The position numbers and the translations under genes are program-made. Below are positions 22,086-33,289 of a DNA stretch of 52,191 bases, piece after piece. The notes under the pieces are model-generated. The model was not told the DNA's origin, did not search any database, and saw only the letters and a program-made list of their open reading frames with translations. Every line of letters begins with the position of its first letter. Position 1 is the stretch's first letter. The DNA lies in assembly GCA_025399215.1 (NCBI GenBank), contig MU621206.1, positions 1 to 52,191 on the forward strand, given 5' to 3'. This DNA is from Globomyces pollinis-pini. Lineage: Eukaryota > Chytridiomycota > Chytridiomycetes > Rhizophydiales > Globomycetaceae.

Positions 22086-22140
22086 CAGTTGTTTTGAATA
22101 CATTTTACTGTTCAAATATTCTTTAATTTATTTCTAAATC

Positions 22141-22268
22141 TCAAGCTTGCTGATTCATATTGAAGAAGCAATGAATCTTACTAAATTTACTTTGGGATCA
22201 CCTTTCTTGATCCATTCTTTACAAATTTTGAGTTGGTTGAAATCAAGTTGAATTTGGGCTATGTCCAT
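22141..22268 (-). CDS. Possible very small protein of 31-37 aa
   Basis: An ATG at 22266-22268 opens MDIAQIQLDFNQLKICKEW, then a Lys-rich stretch. Read straight through it stops at 22155 (37 aa). A typical 32-nt GT...CAG intron (22150-22181) would instead end it at 22141 (31 aa). Composition is protein-like and the position between two plus-strand genes is free. There is no homology I recognise, so this may be chance. Confidence 0.25.
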
Positions 22269-22333
22269 CTTTCATAAGGCTTAAGGCTTTGCTCATTGAA
22301 GTGTTTTACATCGAGTATCAAAAGTTACCTGAA

Positions 22334-23764
22334 ATGGACCAATCCGAATCAACTCAAACATTCGAAGATTCTAATCCAGTAGTAGTAGAAGTATCCAACC
22401 AAACAGATTCAACACTTGCTTCTACCAGTCAAAGTCGTTTACGTTTTCAAAAATTAGTAAGAGATGTTCAAATTCGAAATGTATATTCAATTGCAAAAGA
22501 AAATGCTGGATGTGCTCCTGGTGTAGATGTGAATCATCCTCCTCATTATATCGAAACTCTTTTTCAAAAGGTCGAGATTCAAATAACTGATTATGATGAA
22601 TCCATGTTAGTATCAAAACAATTGACAAACGAATCGTTAAAGTCTTTCTTGGAACAACCTCGGGTTGGGAAAGTTCGTTGGATATCTTGTGCAGGAATTT
22701 CATTTGATGTGATTAGAACTATTGGTCTCAAGTATGATTTACATCCATTAGCAATAGAAGATATCTTTCATGTTCCTCAACGAATCAAATGTGATCACTA
22801 TGAAGAACATATGTATGTTTCCATGATACTCCTCTCGTTAAGAAATTGTGAAGAAGTAGATATTCCAGCAACAGAACCTTCTTCAGAATTTTCATCTGTG
22901 TTATTTGGACTTGATAAAGAATACTTGAAAAAAGTAGGATTCAATTCTGATGAACTTTCAAAATACGTTAGACCAACATGTGATATGGAGCAATGCAGTT
23001 TCTTCTTGTTGAACAACAATGTTGTTTTATCTATATTTCAGGGACAAGGAAGAGCTATTACAGAACATATCAATCATCGACTCAATGGCAAACAACATTC
23101 TTTTGGATTGAAACATAATAGTGTTTCGTTATTACGTAAATCATGCGATCCTAGTTTCTTGTTGCACGCTTTGATTGATGGAGTAGTAGATCAACATTTT
23201 GAAATCTTGGATTTCTACAATGATCAAGTTAATGAATTGTCTGAATCGATTATCATGCGACCAAAGTTATCTTTGATTAAAATGTTACATAGTATCATCA
23301 AAGAATTGAAATTATTGAAGAAAACGCTGGGACCAACTGAAAGATTGATCATGTCCATCAATTCTGCTAAAGATGGACTTGAAGGTTTGATGGGTGTGGA
23401 TGATCCAAATCAAGATTACAAAATATCGAAAATGACATCGGTTTATTTACAAGATGTAAATGATCATGCGCAAACAATTCGAGAATCTTTTGAAGGACTG
23501 GAAGAAACAGTGAAAGGAATGATTGATTTGGCCTTTAACACCATTGCACATTCTACCAATGAAAACATGAAGATCTTGGCAGTTGTCAGTTTATTATTCT
23601 TGCCATTAACATTACTTTGTGGGATCTATGGGATGAATTTTGAATTCTTTCCTGAATTGCATTTTGAATTGGGAGTATTCTACTTCTGGATTCTTGCTGG
23701 GATCATCACTATCTGTGTCTTGAGTTTTTCGTACCGCATGTCATGGCTGACCATGGATCGTTAG
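22334..23764 (+). CDS. CorA/MRS2-family magnesium transporter, copy 1
   Basis: 475 aa, single exon. The long N-terminal cytosolic part contains GKVRWISCAGISFDVIRTIGL and HPLAIEDIFHVPQR, typical of CorA proteins. A long helical region ends in two membrane helices (LAVVSLLFLPLTLLCGIYGMN and FYFWILAGIITICVLSF). The GMN selectivity motif follows TM1 directly. CorA pentamers conduct Mg2+ (sometimes Co2+ or Ni2+) into the cytosol; the plasma membrane is the likely site. The ATG at 22334 is preferred over one 15 codons upstream, because the paralogue begins at the matching MDxSES. It is tandem with copy 2 and close to it throughout. Confidence 0.92.
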   Translation: MDQSESTQTFEDSNPVVVEVSNQTDSTLASTSQSRLRFQKLVRDVQIRNVYSIAKENAGCAPGVDVNHPPHYIETLFQKVEIQITDYDESMLVSKQLTNESLKSFLEQPRVGKVRWISCAGISFDVIRTIGLKYDLHPLAIEDIFHVPQRIKCDHYEEHMYVSMILLSLRNCEEVDIPATEPSSEFSSVLFGLDKEYLKKVGFNSDELSKYVRPTCDMEQCSFFLLNNNVVLSIFQGQGRAITEHINHRLNGKQHSFGLKHNSVSLLRKSCDPSFLLHALIDGVVDQHFEILDFYNDQVNELSESIIMRPKLSLIKMLHSIIKELKLLKKTLGPTERLIMSINSAKDGLEGLMGVDDPNQDYKISKMTSVYLQDVNDHAQTIRESFEGLEETVKGMIDLAFNTIAHSTNENMKILAVVSLLFLPLTLLCGIYGMNFEFFPELHFELGVFYFWILAGIITICVLSFSYRMSWLTMDR

Positions 23765-24129
23765 ACTTTGCAAATAAATTGAAATTGAAATTTAACCATA
23801 TCGACTAAAATTCTTGCTTCCAAATCGAATACGGAGTCTTCCCGAATTAGTACCAATAGAACGGAAAATTAAATCCTCGATGATTTATTTCATTCTAAAT
23901 ATCGCATCATTTCTGTGTCCAATATTGTACTTGTTTTTCGCGTACAATTCTTGCAAAAGATAAAAGGGATTCTATAACCTGCTACAATATTTCACATTAG
24001 CAAGATATTCAAGGTTCGAGTTAATATTTGAATTGCAAGAGGACACAATTTTTATTTGTTATGTACATATTTACACCATTTGTTTATGAACAAAATAAAA
24101 CTAGTTCAAAACTGCTTTTCCATCAAACT
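23765..24129. other. Intergenic region between the CorA paralogues
   Basis: 365 bp of AT-rich DNA. No coding signal, repeat or RNA gene was seen. Confidence 0.45.
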
Positions 24130-25813
24130 ATGGATAAATCTGAATCAAGCCAGACAGTAGAAGAGATCGCAACAACAGATCCAGTGGAGGTGAAAGTGGA
24201 AGATGACACGGGTTTAAAAAAATCAGTTAGTATGGGATTATTAAGATTTCAAAATGCTGTTCGTCAAGTACAATTACGTAATGTGTCCTCAATTTCCAAA
24301 GAAGCTACAGGAAATGCTCCAGGTGTAGATGTCAATCATCCTCCTCATTATATCGAAACTTGTTTTCAGAATGTTGAAATCCAAGTGACTGATTATGATG
24401 AAACTACATTGGTGTCTAATCAATTGACAAACGAAACTCTTGGATCATTTTTGGAACAACCTCGGGTAGGAAAAGTTCGTTGGATATGTTGTGAAGGAGT
24501 TTCATTTGATGTGATTAGAACTATTGGTCTCAAGTATGATTTACATCCTTTAGCAATTGAGGATATCTTTCACGTCCCTCAACGAATCAAATGTGATCAA
24601 TACGAAGAACATATGTATGTTTCGATGATTTTACTCTCATTGCGTAAATCTGATGAAGAGCCATCACCTACTCATTCAGAAGCAAGCTCTCATCTATCTT
24701 CTGTCTTATTTGGACGTGATATGGAGTACTTGAAACGCGTTGGATTCAACATTGATGAGTTAACCAAGTATGAACGACCAACTTGTCATATGGAGCAATG
24801 TAGTTTCTTCTTNNNNNNNNNNNNNNNNNNNNNNNNNNNNNNNNNNNGAAGAACATATGTATGTTTCGATGATTTTACTCTCATTGCGTAAATCTGATGA
24901 AGAGCCATCACCTACTCATTCAGAAGCAAGCTCTCATCTATCTTCTGTCTTATTTGGACGTGATATGGAGTACTTGAAACGCGTTGGATTCAACATTGAT
25001 GAGTTAACCAAGTATGAACGACCAACTTGTCATATGGAGCAATGTAGTTTCTTCTTATTGAACAACAATGTTGTTTTATCTATATTCCAGAGACAAGGAA
25101 GAGCTATTACAGAACATATCAATCGAAGATTAAATGGCAAGCAACATGTATTTGGATTGAAGCAGAACAGCATTTCGTTATTACGTAAATCAAGTGATCC
25201 TAGTTTCTTGTTACATGCTTTAATTGATGGAGTTGTAGATCAACATTTTGCATTACTTGATTTCTATAATGATCAAGTCAATGAATTGTCTGATTCAATC
25301 ATATTGCGACCAAAGCTGTCATTAATTAAAATGCTGCATGGGATTATCAAAGAATTGAAACTGTTGAAAAAAACGCTGGGACCAACTGAAAGATTGATCA
25401 TGTCCATCAAATCTGCTAAGGATGGATTGGAAGGATTACTGGGTGTAGATGATCCTAAACAAGATTACAAAATTTCGAAGATGACCTTGGTATACTTGCA
25501 AGATGTCTGTGATCATGCACAAACAATACGCGAATCTTTTGAAGGACTGGAAGAAACCGTGAATGGAATGGTAGATTTGGCATTTAATACCATTGCGCAC
25601 TCCACCAATGAAAACATGAAGATCTTGGCAGTTGTCAGTTTATTATTCTTGCCATTAACATTACTCTGTGGGATCTATGGTATGAATTTTGAATACTTTC
25701 CTGAATTGAAATTTGAATGGGGTGTGTTCTACTTCTGGATTCTTGCTGGGATCATTAGTATTGGTGTCTTGAGTTTTTCTTACCGCATGTCTTGGTTAAC
25801 GATGGATCGATAA
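24130..25813 (+). CDS. CorA/MRS2-family magnesium transporter, copy 2 (split by an assembly gap)
   Basis: Paralogue of the upstream gene with the same start (MDKSES), GKVRWICCEGVSFDVI, HPLAIEDIFHVPQR, GMN motif and two C-terminal helices. A 35-N gap at 24813-24847 interrupts it. The 209 bases before the gap (24604-24812) recur unchanged after it (24848-25056). These are overlapping contig ends that were not merged. Counting one copy only, the two parts stay in frame and make about 479 aa, matching copy 1 (475 aa). The gene is therefore intact and the break is technical. Confidence 0.9.
24604..25056. other. Assembly gap with duplicated contig ends
   Basis: 35 N at 24813-24847, flanked by 209 identical bases on each side (24604-24812 and 24848-25056). 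A real tandem duplication would be expected to differ at some sites and would disrupt the CorA protein. A scaffolding artefact is the simplest reading. Confidence 0.93.
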
Positions 25814-25977
25814 CAATGTTGAAGTTGAATATAAGAATTGTATATTAAATTTAGTAGATTTTTGATATGAATGCTTGTGTAGCAGAGTTGATGAGTTACA
25901 GTTCAAGAAAAAGGACGTCTATGATCATCCGATTAAACACATTCATCGATAGCAGGATTGAATGGATTGTTGAAGAG

Positions 25978-26513
25978 AAATGCTTCCAGAATTGCTAAAT
26001 GAGGTTTCTGTGTATGAGAAGTTATCGGAGCTACAAGAAAACGGTATACGTCCGAGGTATGCAAGCTAATCGAGGTAATACCTCGATGGAGGAAGTTTTG
26101 TACTGTGAGAGTGTTTCTGTCTGTTGTACTATGGCACATGGATTCACTGAACAACAGAGTCAGAAATTATTGGAAACACTTAACAGCATTCATGAGGCTG
26201 GTATCCTCCATAACGATATCAAGAAGGAGAATATCTTGATCGATGAATTTGAGAACCCATATATAATTGACTTTGGCTTCGCTACACGAAGTTGCTCCGC
26301 TGTTGCTCAATTAGAAGAAAGAAATCTGTTATTTAGTGTAGTTGAGAGTTCGTGATTGAGCTCATGAATCGGTTAAAGTAAAACTATGCATCATTTCTTC
26401 AACAAATATGCAATTGGTCCTTGATAATTGCTTTCGTGTCCTTTCATATTACTTTTATGCTTCATTTTGAATAAAGAATATCAATTTAGTGGTAACCATC
26501 TAGTAAGAAAACC
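25978..26513 (+). pseudogene. 5'-truncated Crinkler kinase copy with its 3' flank
   Basis: Matches, in inverted orientation, about 12570-13095: the C-terminal kinase half plus about 155 bp downstream of the stop. The catalytic loop (LHNDIKKENIL) and IDFGFATR survive unchanged. The segment before about 26100 is scrambled by indels relative to the intact copy, and the ATP-binding Lys region, REase-like region and header are absent. It cannot make an active kinase. The stop codon and the sequence after it are nearly identical to the other copy, so the duplication is recent. Confidence 0.85.
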
Positions 26514-26574
26514 AATGCCCTTCGGTGTTTACTAAATACTAAATGGTACCAAGCCAAACAATAATCTGTATAGC

Positions 26575-26660
26575 CCAAGTTATTGGACACACTAAAAGTC
26601 ATTCATGAGGTTAATATCCTTCATAAATATCACAAAGCATACTTTCTTTATTGATCCAAG
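26575..26660 (+). pseudogene. Degenerate second kinase fragment
   Basis: ttggacacactaaaagtcat and the following bases align with the kinase segment around ETLNSIHEAGILHNDIKKEN. The catalytic HND has become HKY-like and frame and motifs are lost. It is an older copy of the fragment just upstream. Confidence 0.55.
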
Positions 26661-26984
26661 GAAGGGAATAACGAGGATGGAAATCAATTTTGAATTAAGT
26701 TTGTAACTGAAACCACTTTTTGGCTCACAGAGACAAGAATGTGTTTCATTTGAAAACGCCAAGCACAAGCAAATGATAAATAAGTGACAATCTACGAAGC
26801 AACAAAGGTGTAGCTAAGGGTACTTGGTATAGTCTGCTTCTAAAAACCCATAATTTATATGGGGTTCCAAAGGGAGGTCCGATTTGATTCACGCTTCGGG
26901 TAGGCTCAAGTAGGCTTCCAACCGACAACCACCTTGGGCTCGAACTATTGTCAATTACTGTCGCTTGTTCGCTCTTTCCTGTAA
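26661..26984. other. Intergenic region upstream of the ABCG gene
   Basis: 324 bp. The part at about 26770-26930 is somewhat less AT-rich than its surroundings and open on the minus strand for 60 codons. It might be part of a dispersed repeat, but no repeat ends or known element were recognised. Confidence 0.3.
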
Positions 26985-29820
26985 ATGTTCATACTTCTGC
27001 TGTCTCTGGTCGCTGCTCAAAATGGAATAAATAATAGACCAAACACAAAGACCGATGCCATTGCTGTACAACCATTCAACCCACTTCAATATGCTAACCT
27101 TATTCAACCAGCAAGGTGTCCCGAATACCCTGATAGATCTGACTGTACTTATCCTTCCACCCTTCGAAATGCTTCGGTAATGGAAATTATAAACTCACAC
27201 CTAGTTGGGAACACCTTGGACATGTGAAGCTGGTAGTTTCTGTCTATCTCCAAATAGCTCTGTCTTATGCACTGGTGGTTTTTACTGGTATGTAAACTCT
27301 TACTCATCTATTCTTTAGTCCGGCAAATGCAGCCCAGGCAATTTTTTGTCCTAGAGGATATTTTTGTGACCCTTCTGCGAAATTCCTCACGTTATGTCCC
27401 AAAAACAAATTCTGTCCTATTGGGTCCACTGTTCCACAAGGTTGTCACTATTTGGCATATTGTCCAGAAGGTTCCTACCAAGCTTCCAAACTCGCGGTTG
27501 TTGCTCTATTTGCTGGTGCTTCTTTATTTATGTACTTTGTTTTTGCTATAAAGAAACGTGGGGATATAGTTCGTGATGAGAAACACAAACGCGAATTGGA
27601 AAATCTATTGGATCCTACATTTTTGGAAGAAAAACCTCAGCTAGCGAGATTAGATAGAACTTTCGATATTGAATTTGAAAATCTGGGGTTAAAGTTAGAA
27701 TCGGGGATCGAAATTATGAAGAACGTAAGCGGAACGTTGAGAGCTGGCCGAACTTGTGCTATTATGGGCCCTTCAGGTTCAGGAAAAACAACTTTTGTTA
27801 CATTGTTAACTGGAAAAGTTCGTAGAACCAGTGGAACTGTTAAAGTTAATGGTCATGTAGAAGAATTATCAAAGTATCGTAAATTAATTGGATATGTTCC
27901 CCAAGAAGATGTTATGCTTCGCGAATTAACAGTTCGGGATATTTTAATGCATTCTGCTCGTATGCGATTACCTCGAGATTGGCCATATAAAAAGGTTAAA
28001 GCAAAGGTTCTTGAAATAATTTCGTTCTTGGGTCTTTCTCATGTAGCCCAGTCTGTTATTGGAAATGAAGAAGAAAGAGGTAAATCAAAGTATCTAACTG
28101 TTAGGTATTTCTGGTGGTCAGCGAAAACGTGTTAATATTGGAATGGAGTTAGTAGCCGAGCCTTCCGTCCTGTTTCTCGATGAACCAACATCTGGACTAG
28201 ATTCATCAACTTCATTGGAATTGTGTGCTAACTTGCGAAATATTGCTCAACAACAAGGGTTACTTGTTGCAGCTGTTGTCCATTCTCCCTCACCCGAAAC
28301 GTTTAGGGAATTTGATGATTTGCTATTACTTGGGAAAGGAGGTCGAATTATATACATGGGGCCAAGGGTCGAAGCTCCTAAATATTTTGATAAAATCGGG
28401 TTTCCACTTCCTGATCATGCATCACCATCTGATTACTACATGGAGGTAAAATATGTAGTTTAACAGTTAGATTGTATCTGGTAAGATCCCATCTCTTTAT
28501 GATCCATCATTCGCCCCAGCCAAACTCATGGAATATTGGGAACACCATATCAACGGTACACCACTCTTCCAAAACCGCAAACGAATGATGGTCCGTCAAG
28601 CAACAGTAGCTCGAAAAGATTACCATTCATCTAGCAACCTTAAACGAGCAGTGACAGTTGCGAATTACAAACCAAAAAAACAAAGTACACTTAGTCATAT
28701 TATCTCGGGGTTTGCAGGTTCAACCTCTGACATTTTAAATTATTGGATTGATGTTGCACGGGAAACTGGTGATTCTATCTCTTCCATTTTCATCTCTGAT
28801 GATATCAGAATCACTGCCACTTTCACCTCTCAACTTTGGTTTCTTATGAAACGAGCATTTAGTCAATTATACCGTAATTCGGAACAAATATTGATTAATA
28901 TGGTATTGAATTTCGCTTCAGGTATCAAATCATATAATATTTGATAATGTTAGGTGTATTTATTTCCGTTGCAGTACAGAAATTCGATTATTTGGGTGCT
29001 TCACCTAATGAATTATGTCTCATGGCACCTTGGAATAATAGAGCATCATGTTTTACCGCCTTTGACAATATAAAACAAGCTGGAATGTTTATATGTCTTG
29101 GTGCATTTTTTGCAGGTATTTCAGTTGGGACAAACACATTTGGACGGGAAAAGGTTGTGTTTTGGAGAGATTCAGCTTCAGGAATGAGTGCCATTCCATA
29201 CTACATTGCTAAAGTCACTATGGATATTCCGCGAATTGTCCTTGGTTCTTCTATGTATTCGATGGCATGTATCCTGGTCTTCCCATATCGACAAAACTTT
29301 TGGAATATCTTTCTATTAGTGGTGATGCTGTATATGAATGCATTTGCAATTGGATACTGGATATCAATTGTATTTAACCAATCATCAGCTGCATTAGTTG
29401 GTACAGGAATGTCATTACTATTCTCAGTTGGATTATCAGGGGTAGTACCAGATTTAGATGAAGTATTTGGATCACCAGCCAATTCAAATATTCCTGGAGT
29501 GATTCTTGAAGTCAAAGATGGATATCCAAAACAACTTCAATATATTTGGTCACTCTCTGCACCACGTTGGGCTATTGAAGCATTTTGGTTGAAAGAGGTA
29601 ATCTCTAGTTTTATTAATATCTTTTTTTAGGTTGATTTTAGACCGTTTATGGAAAAGAATTTGACTCCAACGAATCATTACGTACGATCAAATTGTAATT
29701 TATAGTTTTATTAATGTGTTAGATAAAATGGACTTTGTGTATATGATTTACATTGCTTTGGCTTGGAATTTCTTAGCACTGCTGGCATTGAAGTTATGTA
29801 ATCGTTCTAAACAAAAATAA
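26985..29820 (+). CDS. ABCG-family half transporter with Cys-rich N-terminal domain
   Basis: About 877 aa from eight exons with introns of 25-33 nt. A signal-peptide-like start (MFILLLSLVAA) leads into a lumenal/extracellular Cys-rich domain (CPEYPDRSDC, CEAGSFC, FCPRGYFCD, CPIGSTVPQGC, YCPEGSY), then one TM helix. The nucleotide-binding domain has Walker A GPSGSGKTT, GYVPQED (Q-loop), signature ISGGQRKR assembled across an intron, Walker B VLFLDEPTSGLD and AAVVHSPS (H-loop). The C-terminal ABC2 membrane domain has six helices, with the last (FVYMIYIALAWNFLALLAL) in the final exon. NBD-before-TMD order marks the ABCG (white) subfamily; the Cys-rich leader is the layout of fungal and plant ABCG24/28-type proteins. 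Substrate is unknown; lipid export is a common role. Confidence 0.92.
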
Positions 29821-29946
29821 TGATTTAAATATATAATTGTAAACATAATCACACTTATTCTCCTTGACTCTAAAAAAAACTCCATTATTTTTAATTGTAG
29901 TTTATTGGTAAATGACGGTAAGTAAAAGTGAGAAAAGTAATCCAAA

Positions 29947-32339
29947 CTACTGAGCCAATTCCTTTAAATGTGACGCTTCAGTAGATAATCGAGGTTGATC
30001 CACAACATTCTGCCCACTGATATTCAACAACTTGGTAAGTAAGAAAATCCAAAAGAATAAATAAAGTGCAAATATTAATTCAATGACTCCATTGATACGT
30101 GCAGGTGCAATATCTTTCATAGTTACAATGACAGTGTTGATAAGTGTAGGTTTGGCCTGTAATGGTTTGGCGTTTTCTTGTTGTAGAAATTCTCGTAGAT
30201 TGAAATAAATGGGTTCGACAATGTTGAGCACTGGGGTAGGTATTAAACTGCCAGGGAATTTGGTACGATGGAATAATGGGTTCTTTAATCGTTGGGCCTT
30301 GATTGGTCCTTCCAAATCAGCCAATTCTAGTACTTTGTGGATGGTCGATCGACCAGTCAATAAATCATATGAATCTTGTAGATGTCCATGAGTAAACTAC
30401 ATATTAATAATTTCATGTTACATTGTTCAAGTAATAACGAGTCAATGAATTCATACCATCAGCATAACTACCAGCAATCAGTTGTCGCTTTCCAGTTCGA
30501 GTCACATCGGCCTTCAAGGCTCCCGTACCAGCATACATCAAAGAAAGGCTATCACCAGAATCGGCCCACAAGCAGGTCAAGAGCGTATATCCGGTATCCA
30601 AAGATTTACGAGTAAGTGCTACTGGATCACGGACTTCAGCTGGGGCTACACCAGTAGATGGTAAAACTTGCACAGCAGGTAGTCCAGGAGATATACTTTG
30701 GACTTGATAAGGAACCATGTATCGAGCAAAATAACTGCAACACAAATTGGTACGGTCCAAAGAATCCAAACAGTTCACTCGAATGACACCAGTTTGAATT
30801 TTTGAGCATCGTAACGATCCCTTGGTGTGAAGGGTTGGTACTTCACCTTCGGCAGCAAACCACCCAGAGTTCACCATTGGTAATCGAACTCTGTCAACCA
30901 GTAATTCCATGTTGGTAAAATTCATTTTCTTGCACCATTTATTCATTGGGAAAGACTCATACTTTAATTTTGGATCACCAAAACGTTTAACCACGTTTTC
31001 GAAAATTTCTGTTAATGGACCTTCAAATCCAGTATCATCTAATAAATTGACACATACTACTTGTCCATTGTCAACACCAGCAGAGAACGCTTTGTCGCCA
31101 ATGTATTGGTGTTTCAAATCGTTCAAGTGGGTTTTGATTGGAGACCAGACGGCTTCCTTGTTAATATCGGCCAAAATAAGTCGAGGACGGTAGCTTAGAT
31201 CAAGATCTTGTCCCCACACGGATGGGACAGATCCACGAAGTTGGACAAAAGCACTTACTAAAATATTTAGTATCAATAAATTCTTCGATGCCAAAGACAA
31301 ATTTGTGTTATTTTCAAGAAAATGATGCGAAAAAAATACACCGTGATATCCTTCACAGGTTCGGACATGATGCAAATGAAACGGGTGTAAACTTACTTGA
31401 TTTGTTTTTTAGGAAATCATGATGAAAGACAATTTGTTCCATTTCAACGTTATTCACGGAATTGCCTTCACTGTCCAATCCACGTCTGACATAACGAGTA
31501 CCCAACCGACGGTGGTTGATACGCGAGATGAGGGCAACTTGGTAAGTTTGGGTACTCGATTCAAGAACAGAGTCCATATCAACATTTCCTGCAAACCCAG
31601 CAATGAGTTTAGTCACCCAAGGAGTGGTTTCATTTTCAGGTTGATTTGCTTGAATGATTGCTTCTTGAAGATGCGTGTTGAAGAAATAACGATCGTCTAC
31701 AATTGTTGCGGTTTTGGCAAGGGACTGCAAATAGTTGTGTTGAATAGAGTGAGTTAAATCATAGGTGTTCGAGTAATAGAGTCTTCCAGATTGGATAATC
31801 TGCTTGATGGAATCGAGAAGTTCCAAGTCTAAAGCGTATTTACCTAAATCCTTATCGTCAAGCTTGTCAACTTGAACTGGAGCACCGGCTGAAAGAGTTA
31901 ATTATGCGGAAAATTATGAAGACACTATGGAGATGAAGATAGAGAATTAAAAGTTATTGAATAATATAAATGCATACCTCCGATAGGGATGGTGATTCCA
32001 CCGGTAATTCTCCAAATTTTATGAGATTGTATGGTTGCAGCGAGCTTTCTTGCTGTGATTGCTAAGAGGTACTTTCCAAAAGACAATTGCAAAATACCCA
32101 TAACACCCATGATTTCCTGAGTGTAAATGATAGCATTTTGGGATGTAGGGAAGACAGTTTGTTTTTCTAGACATGAGAAAGAGAGGAATACCGGCAACAG
32201 AAATGCCTGAGTCAGTGATCATCAGCATTTGAGAAGGTTCCGAACCATTTGCATTTATTCTGAGAGGATGTTCAATCAGAGTTCTAGCGTCGTTTGTTTT
32301 ATAGACCCTAAAAGAGGTTTTTGGGATAAAAGAGGACAT
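29947..32339 (-). CDS. SAC1: Sac1-type phosphoinositide phosphatase
   Basis: Sac-domain lipid phosphatase; Sac1 hydrolyses PI4P on ER and Golgi membranes. About 700 aa, five exons; the introns at about 31890-31978 and 31260-31395 are longer than most here. The N-terminal Sac domain starts MSSFIPKTSFRVY. The catalytic CX5R motif reads RVNCLDSLDRTN at about residue 410. GTGALKADVTRTGKR and RYYLNNFTHGHLQDSYDL follow, the typical Sac1 C-terminal core. One clear hydrophobic segment near the end (VIELIFALYLFFWIFLLTKLL) gives the membrane anchor. The ATG at 32337-32339 is chosen as the first Met of the conserved block. Confidence 0.9.
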
Positions 32340-32726
32340 TTTTAAAAATATGAGATCTTGGGTAAGACAGTACGATATATACCTGAATCGTAAGGAAGGA
32401 TGACAAAGTACCTCAAGAATGAGCGATGGTGGAGTTACCTTTGAAAATGAAAAAAAGCAAAGGGGTGACGTGGGTTTTTTATTAGAGACTAAAGAACGTT
32501 CCATGAACAAAGTATGGTAGTGCAGTAATAGTCTATAGATGTGAAGTATTATATTGTAGTGATAGTCTATAGATGGTCAAGTACCTTTAGGTAATTCATT
32601 ATGATACGCGATGGTAGTTTAAAATTACAAGTTATTAAATAATGTCATTCACGGATTATATAAAATTCATTGAGAGATCAATACTTTGGTACCAAAATAA
32701 AGACAGTTACAGATTGATGTGATTTT
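32340..32726. other. Intergenic region with a short direct repeat
   Basis: 387 bp. agtctatagatg occurs twice (about 32529-32540 and 32564-32575), as part of a longer imperfect match (agtratagtctatagatg). No gene was seen. Confidence 0.5.
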
Positions 32727-33162
32727 TTATTGGGTTTTATTGGGTTGAAACCCACAATGATGGCATATTAAATCTACCAAATCATGATCTTGATTGCAAG
32801 CTTTCTGTTGTGCAAGATACTTCAATGGCAACGAGATATCTAGGATTAACAAAGAATTATTTACGTTCTGCATCACAATAAGGTTTATTCTTACTGTACT
32901 TGCAGTTGCAGATGGAAAACAAAGTCTGATTGGATTTGTTTGTAGGTACAGTCCATTCCAAAGGTTTAAATGCTGTGTTAGAACATGCCTGATCACACCA
33001 AGCTACGGTTATTTAGCAGATGTTACGCTGCGATGACTTATCAGCCAATCCGCAAGTGCACCACAAGTAAGTCTGACCAGGATTTAAATTGCGCATAGTC
33101 ATTGGCCCATACATTGGTACACAAGGCTTTAAATCCTCCATATCCAGTTCACAATCTCCCAT
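32727..33162 (-). CDS. CDGSH-type iron-sulfur protein with two cluster motifs
   Basis: 128 aa in three exons; introns of 24 nt (about 33000-33023) and 25 nt (about 32854-32878) both fall inside the cluster motifs and join in frame. Motif 1 reads WCTCGLADKSSQPWCDQAC: the usual final His of C-x-C...CDGSH is a Cys. Motif 2 reads CNCKYSKNKPYCDAEH, with the His supplied by the last exon. CISD3-like proteins carry two such motifs and bind two [2Fe-2S] clusters in mitochondria. The C-terminus adds ICHHCGF, a possible extra metal-binding pair. The N-terminus (MGDCELDMEDLKPCVPMYGPMT) shows no clear mitochondrial leader, so an upstream exon may be missing. Confidence 0.8.
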
Positions 33163-33289
33163 CTGAGTAGTTGAATACTAATATCCTACAACCTGTTTGT
33201 TACAACCATATAGTTACTTGTTGTGGTAGGTTACCTGACTTTCCTTTTTTTTATTTTTTTTTTATTTTTTTTATTTCATTCCAACACAA
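33163..33289. promoter_or_regulatory. Probable bidirectional promoter (CDGSH gene / UTP5-like gene)
   Basis: 127 bp between divergent starts, with a long T-rich tract (33242-33278) directly upstream of the UTP5-like ATG, as often seen in fungal promoters. Confidence 0.5.

Noticed and set aside
24604..25056. A true internal tandem duplication in the second CorA protein
   Set aside because: The copies are identical and lie exactly at an N gap; removing one gives a normal-length CorA.
26746..26928. 60-codon minus-strand ORF upstream of the ABCG gene
   Set aside because: No start context, no conserved motif and no neighbour support; more likely spacer or part of an unknown repeat.
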